Shown piece after piece: positions 7,798-14,826 of a DNA stretch of 14,963 nucleotides. Under the pieces are notes generated by a model. The model did not search any database. It saw only the letters and a list, made by a program, of their open reading frames with translations, and was not told the origin of the DNA. The translations under genes were made by a program, and so were the position numbers. Origin of the DNA: Bacteroidota bacterium (GTDB lineage Bacteria; Bacteroidota; Bacteroidia; Bacteroidales; PXBB01); assembly GCA_022708385.1 (NCBI GenBank), contig JAKIYU010000033.1, positions 1 to 14,963 of the forward strand. Reading direction: 5' to 3'. The first letter of the stretch is position 1. The number at the start of each line of letters is the position of its first letter.

Positions 7798-9010
7798 AAC
7801 TTTCCCTCCAGTTTTTGATTAATTTACCCGTATTTATTGCAATTTCTATTGTCCGCTCAGCTCTTTTTACTACTGGCGGGTCAATCATCTTCGAACCCAG
7901 CGCCACAACGCCAAGCCCCTTTTCGGTAGCCTCCATAAAAGCATTAACTATCTTCATGGCTTTTTCTATTTCAGCAGCATCGGGGGCGTAGTTTTCGTGT
8001 ATAACCTTAATTTGTCTGGGATGAATACAACCCATGCCGTCAAACCCCAGCGCTTTCGAACGAAGCACATTCTCTTTAAGGGCTTCCATATCCGAGACAT
8101 CTGAAAATACCGAATCGATAGCTTGAATACCGGCAGCTTTGGCTGCATTCACTACTGCACACCTGGCATAAAATGATTCTGTCCCCTCCTGCGTTCTTTT
8201 GGCTCCTAGGTCGGCTGTGTAATCTTCAAGACCAATGGCTAAAGATGTTACAAATGGCGATGCTTTGGCAATTTCATAGGCATTAATTACACCCAGAGCG
8301 CTTTCAATTATAGGCATCAGCCATATAGGTCGGTTAATATTATATTTTGCTTTTATTTTTTCTATGTTTTCATCAAGCAGTTGAATCTGGGCTGCGCTTT
8401 CGCATTTGGGCAACAATATCAGATTCACGTTGTTTGGAATGATATACTCCAAATCTTCAAGACCCAGGGGCATTTGATTGATACGTACCATGCGTTCGGC
8501 GCCATAGAAATCTACATTGCGAAGCGCATTGCGTACCAAAAAACGGGCTTCGTGCTTTTTGGAAGGTGCTACAGCGTCTTCAAGGTCGAGTATGATACCA
8601 TCCGGGCTATGAATACCTGCATTAATCATCAGCGATGGAGAATTTCCCGGTAAATAAAGCCGTGAAAAACGCCTGCGCTCTTTTGCAGTTTGGTAATCAT
8701 TGGTTTCTAACATTGGGAAAAGATAATTCTTTTCTGTATCAGAAATCATTTTTATAGCTGCCTCCAGCCGTGCTGCTATTACAAAAGGCAAAGCCCCCGA
8801 GTCTTCTAAAATAAGCTTTGCTTTTTTAATATTATAAAAAGCAAGGATTTCACTGCAAAGTTCTTTAAGGGCTTTGCCATACATTACCATAACCTTACTG
8901 CTGATTTCAATCTGGGGCTCTTGGTTAAAGGAATCATCAATTTCAAGTGTTACAAAGCAATCAGAACGAATACCTTTGCCTTTATTCCCTGTCGTGACTA
9001 TTTTATTCAA
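7784..9010 (-). CDS. citDE: Fused citrate lyase acyl carrier protein and beta subunit (CitD-CitE)
   Basis: The protein has 408 residues, about 100 more than a CitE alone. Residues 1-90 match CitD, the acyl carrier (gamma) subunit: a G-rich start followed by I-R-S-D-C-F-V-T-L-E-I, where Ser16 is the expected attachment site of the phosphoribosyl-dephospho-CoA group, then the AFYNIKKAKLILEDSGALPFVI and AARLEAAI segments. A linker of about 20 residues leads to CitE (about 110-408), which cleaves citryl-ACP to acetyl-ACP and oxaloacetate: RRRFSRLYLPG, LDLEDAV (141-147), VRINQ (175-179), LPKCES (199-204), GLEDYTADLG (260-269) and GFDGMGCIHPRQI. The start is TTG 9010, supported by AGGAGG five bases upstream. 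The fusion would fix carrier and lyase at 1:1. No frameshift is needed to explain it, since the frame is continuous with a natural linker. Confidence 0.9.
   Translation of the reverse strand: MNKIVTTGNKGKGIRSDCFVTLEIDDSFNQEPQIEISSKVMVMYGKALKELCSEILAFYNIKKAKLILEDSGALPFVIAARLEAAIKMISDTEKNYLFPMLETNDYQTAKERRRFSRLYLPGNSPSLMINAGIHSPDGIILDLEDAVAPSKKHEARFLVRNALRNVDFYGAERMVRINQMPLGLEDLEYIIPNNVNLILLPKCESAAQIQLLDENIEKIKAKYNINRPIWLMPIIESALGVINAYEIAKASPFVTSLAIGLEDYTADLGAKRTQEGTESFYARCAVVNAAKAAGIQAIDSVFSDVSDMEALKENVLRSKALGFDGMGCIHPRQIKVIHENYAPDAAEIEKAMKIVNAFMEATEKGLGVVALGSKMIDPPVVKRAERTIEIAINTGKLIKNWRESYEKQ
7804..7809 (-). promoter_or_regulatory. Strong ribosome binding site of citF
   Basis: On the minus strand GGAGGG stands seven bases before ATG 7797, inside the end of the citD-citE coding sequence. 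Strong Shine-Dalgarno sites are rare in Bacteroidota and no other gene here outside this operon has one. It fixes the citF start. Confidence 0.75.
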
Positions 9011-9014
9011 TTTT

Positions 9015-9022
9015 ACCTCCTT
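9015..9022 (-). promoter_or_regulatory. Strong ribosome binding site of citDE
   Basis: On the minus strand the sequence AAAGGAGGT precedes TTG 9010 with five bases between GGAGG and the start. It decides the use of a TTG start here and is a near-perfect Shine-Dalgarno match. Confidence 0.8.
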
Positions 9023-9049
9023 TTATAAATTTTTAAAGAATTTGTGTTA

Positions 9050-9084
9050 TAAAAAAAGGCTACACTTAGTAAGCATAGCCTTTT
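9050..9084 (-). terminator. Rho-independent terminator of the first small lipoprotein gene
   Basis: On the minus strand AAAAGGCTA and TAGCCTTTT form a nine-pair stem (9054-9062 with 9076-9084) round a 13-base loop, followed by a run of T. It lies 20 bases after the stop of the 9105-9425 gene and 40 bases before the citrate lyase start, so it separates the two units, although readthrough could feed the citrate lyase genes. Confidence 0.8.
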
Positions 9085-9104
9085 CAGAATAATTTCTATG
9101 AAAA

Positions 9105-9425
9105 TTATTTCCTTCCGCCTTTACCCAGTTGTGGTTCTTTTGGATCGGGTTTCTTTTCAGGAGTTTTACCACCTTTTCCGGGTTTTTTCTTAGCAGCTTC
9201 TTCTGCAGCAGCTATAGAATCGTTGATTCTTTTCTGTTCTGCTTCAGCAGCAGCGATAGAATCAAGACGAGCTTGTTCTGCAACAGCAGCTAATGAATCA
9301 GCCTGAACTTTTGCAATAGAATCCTGTTTTGCTTTTTCTTGCTGAGCAAGTTCTTCAGCGCTAGGTCCGCAGGAAATAAGAGAAAACATCCCTGCTGCAA
9401 ATAATAAAAAGAAAAATTTTTTCAT
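9105..9425 (-). CDS. Small lipoprotein with Asp-Ser-Ile helical repeats (copy 1)
   Basis: The 106-residue protein has a signal peptide KKFFFLLFAAGMFS and lipobox LISC with Cys19 lipidated. The mature part is an Ala/Glu/Gln-rich helix with four D-S-I/L motifs at about 35, 43, 55 and 69 and no helix breaker until residue 80, so a long helix or coiled coil is likely. It ends in a Lys/Gly/Pro-rich tail (KKPGKGGKTPEKKPDPKEP). It matches the 9562-9891 product at 74 of the first 80 residues, a tandem duplication. The function is unknown; such Ala-rich helical lipoproteins could act as periplasmic spacers, but nothing shows it. It has its own promoter and terminator. Confidence 0.8.
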   Translation of the reverse strand: MKKFFFLLFAAGMFSLISCGPSAEELAQQEKAKQDSIAKVQADSLAAVAEQARLDSIAAAEAEQKRINDSIAAAEEAAKKKPGKGGKTPEKKPDPKEPQLGKGGRK

Positions 9426-9455
9426 GTGATTTTGTTTTTAAGGTTAATTATGGGG

Positions 9456-9463
9456 CAAAATTA
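9456..9463 (-). promoter_or_regulatory. Bacteroidota -7 promoter element for lipoprotein copy 1
   Basis: Read on the minus strand the sequence is TAATTTTG, followed by C, which fits TAnnTTTG. It lies 30 bases before ATG 9425 in an AT-rich gap. The -33 element is poor. Confidence 0.5.
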
Positions 9464-9506
9464 AATAATATTTATTCAATTTAACATTTTTTAAAATTTT
9501 TTTTTT

Positions 9507-9541
9507 AAAAAAAAAGACTGCTCGTGTAAAAAGCAGTCTTT
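9507..9541 (-). terminator. Rho-independent terminator of lipoprotein copy 2
   Basis: On the minus strand AAAGACTGCT pairs with AGCAGTCTTT in a perfect ten-pair stem with a nine-base loop, followed by nine T. It lies 20 bases after the stop of the 9562-9891 gene, so the two paralogues are separate transcription units. Confidence 0.88.
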
Positions 9542-9561
9542 CAATAAGATGAGGGAAATTG

Positions 9562-9891
9562 TTAGTTCGATTTTCTCCCTTCTTTACCTAAAGCAGGTAC
9601 CTTTGTTTCATTTACAGGTACTTTTGTTTTGGGTGTTTTACCTTTTGGATTTTTCTTTGCGGCTTCTTCTGCAGCAGCAATTGAATCATTAATTCTTTTT
9701 TGTTCTGCTTCAACTTTAGCAATTGAATCAAGACGAGCTTGTTCTGCAACAGCAGCTAAAGAATCAGCCTGAACTTTTGCAATTGAATCTTGTTTTGCTT
9801 TTTCAGCTTTTGCAATTTCTTCGGCGCTTGGGCCACAAGATATAAGGGAAAACATCCCTGCTGCAAACAGTAAAAAGAAAATCTTTTTCAT
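9562..9891 (-). CDS. Small lipoprotein with Asp-Ser-Ile helical repeats (copy 2)
   Basis: A 109-residue paralogue of the 9105-9425 product. It has the same signal peptide with Cys19 in LISC, the same helix with D-S-I/L motifs, and only six changes in the first 80 residues (for example AKAE for AQQE and DSIAKV for DSIAAA). The tail differs: NPKGKTPKTKVPVNETKVPALGKEGRKSN. The DNA of the two copies differs at many third positions while the protein is kept, so the duplication is not recent or the shared part is under selection. The gene has its own TAACTTTG promoter and a strong terminator. No function can be assigned from sequence. Confidence 0.8.
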   Translation of the reverse strand: MKKIFFLLFAAGMFSLISCGPSAEEIAKAEKAKQDSIAKVQADSLAAVAEQARLDSIAKVEAEQKRINDSIAAAEEAAKKNPKGKTPKTKVPVNETKVPALGKEGRKSN

Positions 9892-9931
9892 GGTGTGTTT
9901 TTTTTAGTTTTGTTTTTGGTTAATTGTCTCG

Positions 9932-9939
9932 CAAAGTTA
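9932..9939 (-). promoter_or_regulatory. Bacteroidota -7 promoter element for lipoprotein copy 2
   Basis: On the minus strand TAACTTTG followed by C is an exact match to TAnnTTTG, 40 bases before ATG 9891. It sits in the divergent intergenic region shared with the gene at 10032. The -33 element is weak. Confidence 0.6.
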
Positions 9940-9985
9940 AAAAAAATTATATTGAAAAAATATTTATTTCCTCATATATTTTTTT

Positions 9986-9993
9986 TAAATTTG
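9986..9993 (+). promoter_or_regulatory. Bacteroidota -7 promoter element for the Ig-like lipoprotein
   Basis: TAAATTTG followed by C matches TAnnTTTG and lies 38 bases before ATG 10032. A TTTA about 19 bases upstream is a partial -33 element. Together with the minus-strand element at 9932-9939 it makes a divergent promoter pair. Confidence 0.6.
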
Positions 9994-10031
9994 CACCGTT
10001 TAATTAAAGTTTAACTAAAATTTAAAAAATT

Positions 10032-10685
10032 ATGAAAAAAAGATTGTGCTCATTATTGGCAATGACCGTAATTGGCGGTATATTGATTACAACTTCATGT
10101 GAAGAAGACGATACTGTAGCTCCAGTAGTTACATTAAAGGGTGATGCTGTTATGTCAGTTGATTTTGGAGGTACTTTCACAGATCCAGGTGCAACGGCAA
10201 CTGATGATAACGACGACGACTTGACTATCGTTACCGAAGGTACTGTAAATGTTAATGCAGCCGGCGAATATACATTAACTTATAAAGCTACCGATGAAGC
10301 AGGAAATATTGGAAGCATTACACGTACAGTTTATGTTGTTCACAGAAAAACCAACATGGCCGGTACATACTCAGTATCTGAAAACTGCACAGGCCCCGGT
10401 GGTCCATATACCGTTGGCCCTTATTCCGCAAGCATTACTCCCGGTGCAGCAAATAATATGGCTTTGGTTTTCAATAACTTTGGCGATTTTGCTACATCAA
10501 TTAATGTAAATGGTTCATTAACAGGCAATGCAGGTTTGGCAATTACTATTCCCCAGCAGGTTCCCGGAACAACTATCGAAGGCTCAGGTACTGTTAATGC
10601 TGCCGGTACTACTGTTACCATTACTTATACTTCTGCTATTGGTGGCAATACAGATACTTGCCAGGCTACATGGACAAAACAATAA
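10032..10685 (+). CDS. Lipoprotein with bacterial Ig-like domain (DUF5011 type)
   Basis: The 217-residue product has an N-terminal signal peptide KKRLCSLLAMTVIGGILI and lipobox ITTSC with Cys23 lipidated. Residues about 30-104 form an Ig-like fold of the DUF5011/HYR kind: APVVTLKGDAVMSVDFGGTFTDPGATATDD, then GEYTLTYKATDEAGN and TRTVYVV. Residues about 108-217 are a separate beta domain beginning MAGTYSVSENCTG and ending CQATWTKQ, whose two Cys could pair. This domain order is common in surface lipoproteins of Bacteroidota and no specific role is known. The ATG has no Shine-Dalgarno, in keeping with the phylum. The gene has its own promoter and terminator. Confidence 0.8.
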   Translation: MKKRLCSLLAMTVIGGILITTSCEEDDTVAPVVTLKGDAVMSVDFGGTFTDPGATATDDNDDDLTIVTEGTVNVNAAGEYTLTYKATDEAGNIGSITRTVYVVHRKTNMAGTYSVSENCTGPGGPYTVGPYSASITPGAANNMALVFNNFGDFATSINVNGSLTGNAGLAITIPQQVPGTTIEGSGTVNAAGTTVTITYTSAIGGNTDTCQATWTKQ

Positions 10686-10704
10686 TATTGTTTTAAATTT
10701 ATAT

Positions 10705-10737
10705 AAAAAAGAGATGCAAAATGCATCTCTTTTTTTA
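10705..10737 (+). terminator. Rho-independent terminator of the Ig-like lipoprotein gene
   Basis: GAGATGCA and TGCATCTC form a perfect stem extended by six A:T pairs, with a three-base AAA loop, followed by a T-rich run. It lies 20 bases after the stop at 10685 and 21 bases before the next start, so the phosphoglycerol transferase gene must have a promoter inside the hairpin region or depend on readthrough. Confidence 0.88.
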
Positions 10738-10757
10738 TTTTTACACCTTCCTGCCAC

Positions 10758-12677
10758 ATGAAAATGAAAAGGAATATTCATATAAAATTAATCTTGCTGT
10801 TAATTGCTCTTACATTCATTATGTTTATTTCGCGCATCATTTTCTTTTTTTTTAATTACAACTATTTTTCCGATATCGCCTTAAAGGAACTAATTCCTTT
10901 GTTTTTTTATGGCATCCGCTTCGACCTCTCGGCAATTTTTACACTGAATCTGCCTGTAATCGTGCTCCTTTTGTTGCCGTTTAAATTTACTTATTCAAAA
11001 AAGTATTTCGTTTTTAGCGCGGTTTTCTTTACTGCGATTAATTCTTTAGCTTTGCTTTTCAATACCATCGACTTTGTATATTTCGGTTTCATTAATACAC
11101 GTACTTCCGCCGAAATTTTCAGATATTTAACCATCAGCTTTGATATAATTTATGTATTGCCGTCTTTTATTTTAGATTTTTGGTTTGTCCCTTTGTTGGT
11201 TGCTTTAATGGCCTGGGCTTTCTGGAAACTTTTTAAAACTGTTATCAGGGACATTTCATATTTTGGTATAAATAAAAAGAATGTGCTTTTTAGAACCTTA
11301 TCTGTTGCGCTTTGGTTAGGAATATCAGTGCTGTTGATAAGAGGAGGTTTACAGTTAAGACCCTTGTCCGTTGCCAGTGCTGCACATTATACCACAGCCA
11401 AGTACATTCCTCTCCTTCTTAATACACCTTTTAATATTATCAAAACCTTTAACAAAGACCCTATAATCATAAAAAAATATTTTACTTCCGAAACTGAATT
11501 AAAAAAGCATTTTAACCCTGTCGTTTTTAATAAAGAATCGGAATCTTTTAAACCCGATAATGTGGTTATATTCATACTTGAAGGTTTTTCTAAAGAACAT
11601 ATAGGAAGATTAAACCCTGAAATTGAAAAGGGAAATTATAAAGGTTATACACCTTTTTTGGATTCGCTAATAGATTATTCCCTCGTTTTTAATAATGCTT
11701 ATGCCAATGGTAAACGCACTATTGACGCCCCACCTGCCATACTGTCGTCCATTCCAAACCTGATGAACGAAGCTTTTGTTTTATCGCCTTATGCACAAAA
11801 CAGCATTAACAGTTTGGCCAGCCTGTTAAAAACGAAAGGCTATGTGTCGTACTTTTTCCATGGCGGTACCAACGGCACCATGGGTTTCGATAATTTTGCA
11901 AAACTAGCCGGATTTGATAATTATTTCGGCAGAACTGAATATAACAATGATGCCGATTTCGACGGCAAATGGGGTATCTTTGATGAGCCTTTTCTTCAAC
12001 GCATGGCACATGAGTTAGATAAGTCGCCCCAACCTTTTCTGGCAACAGTTTTTACTTTGTCGTCTCATCATCCTTATACCATTCCCGAAAAATACAAAAT
12101 CAAATTCCCTAAAGGTAAATCAGAAATTCACGAAAGTATTGGTTATACCGATTTTGCCCTTAGAGAATTCTTCGAAACAGCATCTCAAATGAACTGGTTT
12201 GATAATACATTGTTCATCTTTACAGCCGACCATACCACAGCACCGTTTTATAAAGAATACATGACAAAAACAGGCATCTATGCCGTGCCGATTATTTTTT
12301 ATAAAAAAAATATGAATCTTATCGGGACTATGACGACTGTTGCCAGTCATTTGGATATCATGCCTACGGTCTTGGATTATCTTAATTTTGATAAACCCTT
12401 TAAAGCATTTGGAAAAAGTTTGCTCGATACAGTTGAAAATCATTTTTCTGTAATTTACAGCGATGGCCTCTATTTGTTTGTCAATGAAAAGTTTTGTTTG
12501 ACTTTTGATGGGAATGAGTGTCTGGCATTGTACCTGCTTAAAGATGATAAAATGCTGAAAAACAACGCGATTAATACTTTCGACAAAAATGAACTTCTGA
12601 AAATAGAACAGCTTCTAAAAGCATACATCCAGACCTATCAGCAATGTATGAAATACAATAAAATGATTGTTGAATAA
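10758..12677 (+). CDS. LtaS/MdoB-type phosphoglycerol transferase (sulfatase-fold membrane enzyme)
   Basis: The 639-residue protein has about five N-terminal membrane helices (about 8-32, 44-75, 84-104, 130-157 and 178-196) and a large extracytoplasmic domain of the alkaline phosphatase/sulfatase fold. Metal and catalytic positions of LtaS-like enzymes are visible: Glu275 in FILEGF, the nucleophile Thr321 in NGKRTIDAP, His437/438 in TLSSHHPY and Asp491-His492 in FTADHTTAP. Enzymes of this family move glycerol phosphate from phosphatidylglycerol to a polymer or glycan on the outer face of the inner membrane and leave diacylglycerol. The acceptor is unknown here. Gram-negative members modify periplasmic glucans or other glycans, and LTA itself is not expected. 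A lipid kinase gene starts 12 bases downstream. ATG 10758 is used; ATG 10764 is equally possible. Confidence 0.87.
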   Translation: MKMKRNIHIKLILLLIALTFIMFISRIIFFFFNYNYFSDIALKELIPLFFYGIRFDLSAIFTLNLPVIVLLLLPFKFTYSKKYFVFSAVFFTAINSLALLFNTIDFVYFGFINTRTSAEIFRYLTISFDIIYVLPSFILDFWFVPLLVALMAWAFWKLFKTVIRDISYFGINKKNVLFRTLSVALWLGISVLLIRGGLQLRPLSVASAAHYTTAKYIPLLLNTPFNIIKTFNKDPIIIKKYFTSETELKKHFNPVVFNKESESFKPDNVVIFILEGFSKEHIGRLNPEIEKGNYKGYTPFLDSLIDYSLVFNNAYANGKRTIDAPPAILSSIPNLMNEAFVLSPYAQNSINSLASLLKTKGYVSYFFHGGTNGTMGFDNFAKLAGFDNYFGRTEYNNDADFDGKWGIFDEPFLQRMAHELDKSPQPFLATVFTLSSHHPYTIPEKYKIKFPKGKSEIHESIGYTDFALREFFETASQMNWFDNTLFIFTADHTTAPFYKEYMTKTGIYAVPIIFYKKNMNLIGTMTTVASHLDIMPTVLDYLNFDKPFKAFGKSLLDTVENHFSVIYSDGLYLFVNEKFCLTFDGNECLALYLLKDDKMLKNNAINTFDKNELLKIEQLLKAYIQTYQQCMKYNKMIVE

Positions 12678-12689
12678 AATATTTATAAT

Positions 12690-13616
12690 TTGAACAAGAA
12701 AAAGAAAATATTGTTTATTATTAATCCTATTTCAGGAACAAGAAATAAGAACTCTGTAACCGATTTTATCCATAGCAATGTTAATAAGCAGCAAAATATT
12801 GTTGATATAAAAGTTACTGAATATAAAGGACATGCTTCAACTCTGGCAAAAGAAGCCGTCGATAATAGATACGATGCTGTTGTGGCTATAGGAGGAGATG
12901 GCTCCATCAATGAAATTGCTTCGGTACTCATTAACACGCCAACTGCATTGGGTATTATTCCTAATGGCTCAGGAAATGGCCTGGCTCATTATCTTAATAT
13001 TCCATTTAATATTAAAAAAGCTCTTGAGATTATAAATGAATTTAATATGGTTATGATTGATACAGCATCGGTCAACAATATACCATTTATCAGTGTTGCC
13101 GGAATCGGTTTTGATGCCCTTGTAGCCAAAGAATTTGCAAAATCAAAGACACGGGGGTTCTTTTCTTACCTGAAAATTATTGTATTTAATTACCTTGTTT
13201 ATTTCAGAAAGAAATACATATTATATATTAATAATAAAAAAATTAAGCGTAAGGCTATGATGATTTCTCTGGCCAATTCAAACCAGTTTGGATACAACTC
13301 AGTTATTGCGCCCGATGCCCGAATAAACGACGGCTATCTCAATGTGTGTATTATTGATAAAGTACCGGTTTTCGAAGCAGGTATCATTTCGTTATTGCTC
13401 TTTCTTAAAAAAATCGACATTTCTAAGAGAATTGAAATCTTAAAATGTAAAGAAATAACTGTTTTACAGAATAAAAACAGAGTAGTACATATTGATGGCG
13501 ACCCTACTTATCTGGGAAAAAAACTCGTGTTTAAAGTAAATCCGGTCTCACTTAAAATTATTGCCCCGAGAAAAACAATAAATCAATTGACAGTAAATCG
13601 CGACACCCCGGAATAA
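12690..13616 (+). CDS. Diacylglycerol/lipid kinase family protein (DagK/YegS type)
   Basis: The 308-residue product has the lipid kinase landmarks: NPISG at 12-16, AIGGDGSINEIA with GGDG at 68-71, LGIIPNGSGNGLAHYLNIP (nucleotide-binding segment, 88-106), VAGIGFDALVA, an IAPDARINDGYLNVCI strand and HIDGDP near 267-272, the acidic site near the C terminus. It would phosphorylate diacylglycerol or a related lipid in the cytoplasm with ATP. The start is TTG 12690, 12 bases after the transferase stop, and a Lys-rich N terminus (NKKKKILFI) supports it; no Shine-Dalgarno is seen. Adjacency suggests it recycles the diacylglycerol released by the upstream transferase. Its last 11 codons overlap the end of the convergent gene at 13583. 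A sphingoid or other lipid substrate cannot be excluded. Confidence 0.87.
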   Translation: MNKKKKILFIINPISGTRNKNSVTDFIHSNVNKQQNIVDIKVTEYKGHASTLAKEAVDNRYDAVVAIGGDGSINEIASVLINTPTALGIIPNGSGNGLAHYLNIPFNIKKALEIINEFNMVMIDTASVNNIPFISVAGIGFDALVAKEFAKSKTRGFFSYLKIIVFNYLVYFRKKYILYINNKKIKRKAMMISLANSNQFGYNSVIAPDARINDGYLNVCIIDKVPVFEAGIISLLLFLKKIDISKRIEILKCKEITVLQNKNRVVHIDGDPTYLGKKLVFKVNPVSLKIIAPRKTINQLTVNRDTPE

Positions 13617-14686
13617 CCAGAGGTGCGATAAGTGAGTAAATAAATACCCGGCGATAAATGTAAGGTGCCGATATCTATCTTGTCTATAAAAAATTGGGAG
13701 GCATTTTCAAATGTTTTTTCTTTTAAAATTTTACCTGTAATATCCATCAAGCTATAACAAATATCCGTATTGCCTTCTTGCAGGGAAATGTTAATGTATA
13801 GATAATCAGTGGCAGGATTGGGATAAACTGATATGTGCTGTGTATTCGGTATATAATGAGCAACTGGTGTGGTATACATAAACAGGGAGTCAAAAACTTC
13901 CATGCTTATTGCACTCATACGCTTTACTACTTTGCATAATGGAACCCCAATTTGCGAAGCAAGCCATTTATACTCCGTCTCGGTTCTGTTGAGCGTGTAC
14001 CCTTGCCCGTACTCGCTCGAATAAATGGTGTCTTCGATGTCAACAACAGATTTTATCCTGATAACTGGCACAGAATCATTGCCCATTATTATCAACCCCC
14101 AACCATCCACATGATTGTACCTCTTTTTTGTTTCTCCCAAATAGCCATAGGCCTGTATGTTTATTGAAAACCCCGACTCTGAAGTATCTTTACTGCCGTA
14201 GGTAATTGGAAATTTGTACCATACATCGGGATGCGTGTATTTAACCGGAATCGGGATGTCATTAATCTTTGCGCCAAAACCAACCTGGGAAAAATTTTCG
14301 GTAGATTCCTTATAGAAATAATATACGTCTTTTATCTCAAGACCCGGGGCCGGAATACTCATTGCACTGGGACTTGAAATAGTAGCTTTACGGGCCGAAT
14401 CCATATTGTTGCTGAAATAAATATAATAAACCAGAGGTGTTGACGATACTTTAATAAATGTGTCCTGCCTGCTCGAATTAAAACTGATATCGGAAATGTC
14501 CCATTTAAAATTTGCTCCCGTATCCTCATAATCGAACGACGTCCCGATGCTGTTTTTAAGAGATAAACGGTATATCTCATTATAATTTGGCATATCGGTG
14601 TTTGTAATAACTACTTGCGAATATATTTCAAAAGAAGAAATACTAAAAAATAAGACGGCTAATATAATGTATAGTGCCGTTTTCAT
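13583..14686 (-). CDS. T9SS-sorted secreted protein of unknown function
   Basis: The 367-residue product has a signal peptide (KTALYIILAVLFFSISS then FEIYSQ, likely cut after Gln24). It continues with a beta-rich middle region of 250 residues that I cannot assign (motifs such as NFKWDISDI and YYFYKESTENFSQVGFGAK). It ends in a textbook T9SS type A sorting domain from about 284: ISVYPNPATDYLYINI, YSLMDITGKIL, SPGIYLLTY and the final SRFTVN. It is therefore expected outside the cell or on its surface. It has no visible enzyme motif. The gene faces the lipid kinase gene and its 3' end overlaps that gene by 34 bases. Its upstream gap is shared with the divergent promoter near 14791. Confidence 0.85.
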   Translation of the reverse strand: MKTALYIILAVLFFSISSFEIYSQVVITNTDMPNYNEIYRLSLKNSIGTSFDYEDTGANFKWDISDISFNSSRQDTFIKVSSTPLVYYIYFSNNMDSARKATISSPSAMSIPAPGLEIKDVYYFYKESTENFSQVGFGAKINDIPIPVKYTHPDVWYKFPITYGSKDTSESGFSINIQAYGYLGETKKRYNHVDGWGLIIMGNDSVPVIRIKSVVDIEDTIYSSEYGQGYTLNRTETEYKWLASQIGVPLCKVVKRMSAISMEVFDSLFMYTTPVAHYIPNTQHISVYPNPATDYLYINISLQEGNTDICYSLMDITGKILKEKTFENASQFFIDKIDIGTLHLSPGIYLLTYRTSGYSGVSRFTVN

Positions 14687-14790
14687 AATTATATATATTT
14701 TTTATTAAAGTAAAAGTAGTAAAAAACAACCACTTATAACAGGATATTTTTTTAAGAAAAAAAATAAATAAAAAATTTTTTAAAATAAAG

Positions 14791-14820
14791 TTTGTGAAAT
14801 AAAAAAAAGTATTACCTTTG
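14791..14820 (+). promoter_or_regulatory. Strong Bacteroidota promoter, probably of a ribosomal RNA operon
   Basis: TTTG at 14791-14794 and TACCTTTG at 14813-14820, with 18 bases between them, are an exact -33/-7 pair for the phylum's primary sigma factor. The stretch upstream (about 14740-14790) is almost pure A/T, like an UP element. The best -33/-7 match in the window stands here, in front of a leader with a boxA-like site. Confidence 0.75.
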
Positions 14821-14826
14821 CAGTCC

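Noticed and set aside
9480..9515. Long T and A runs between the two lipoprotein genes as a phase-variable tract
   Set aside because: The A run is the T tail of the minus-strand terminator, and the rest lies well upstream of the promoter of copy 1, so no switch of reading frame or promoter spacing is apparent.
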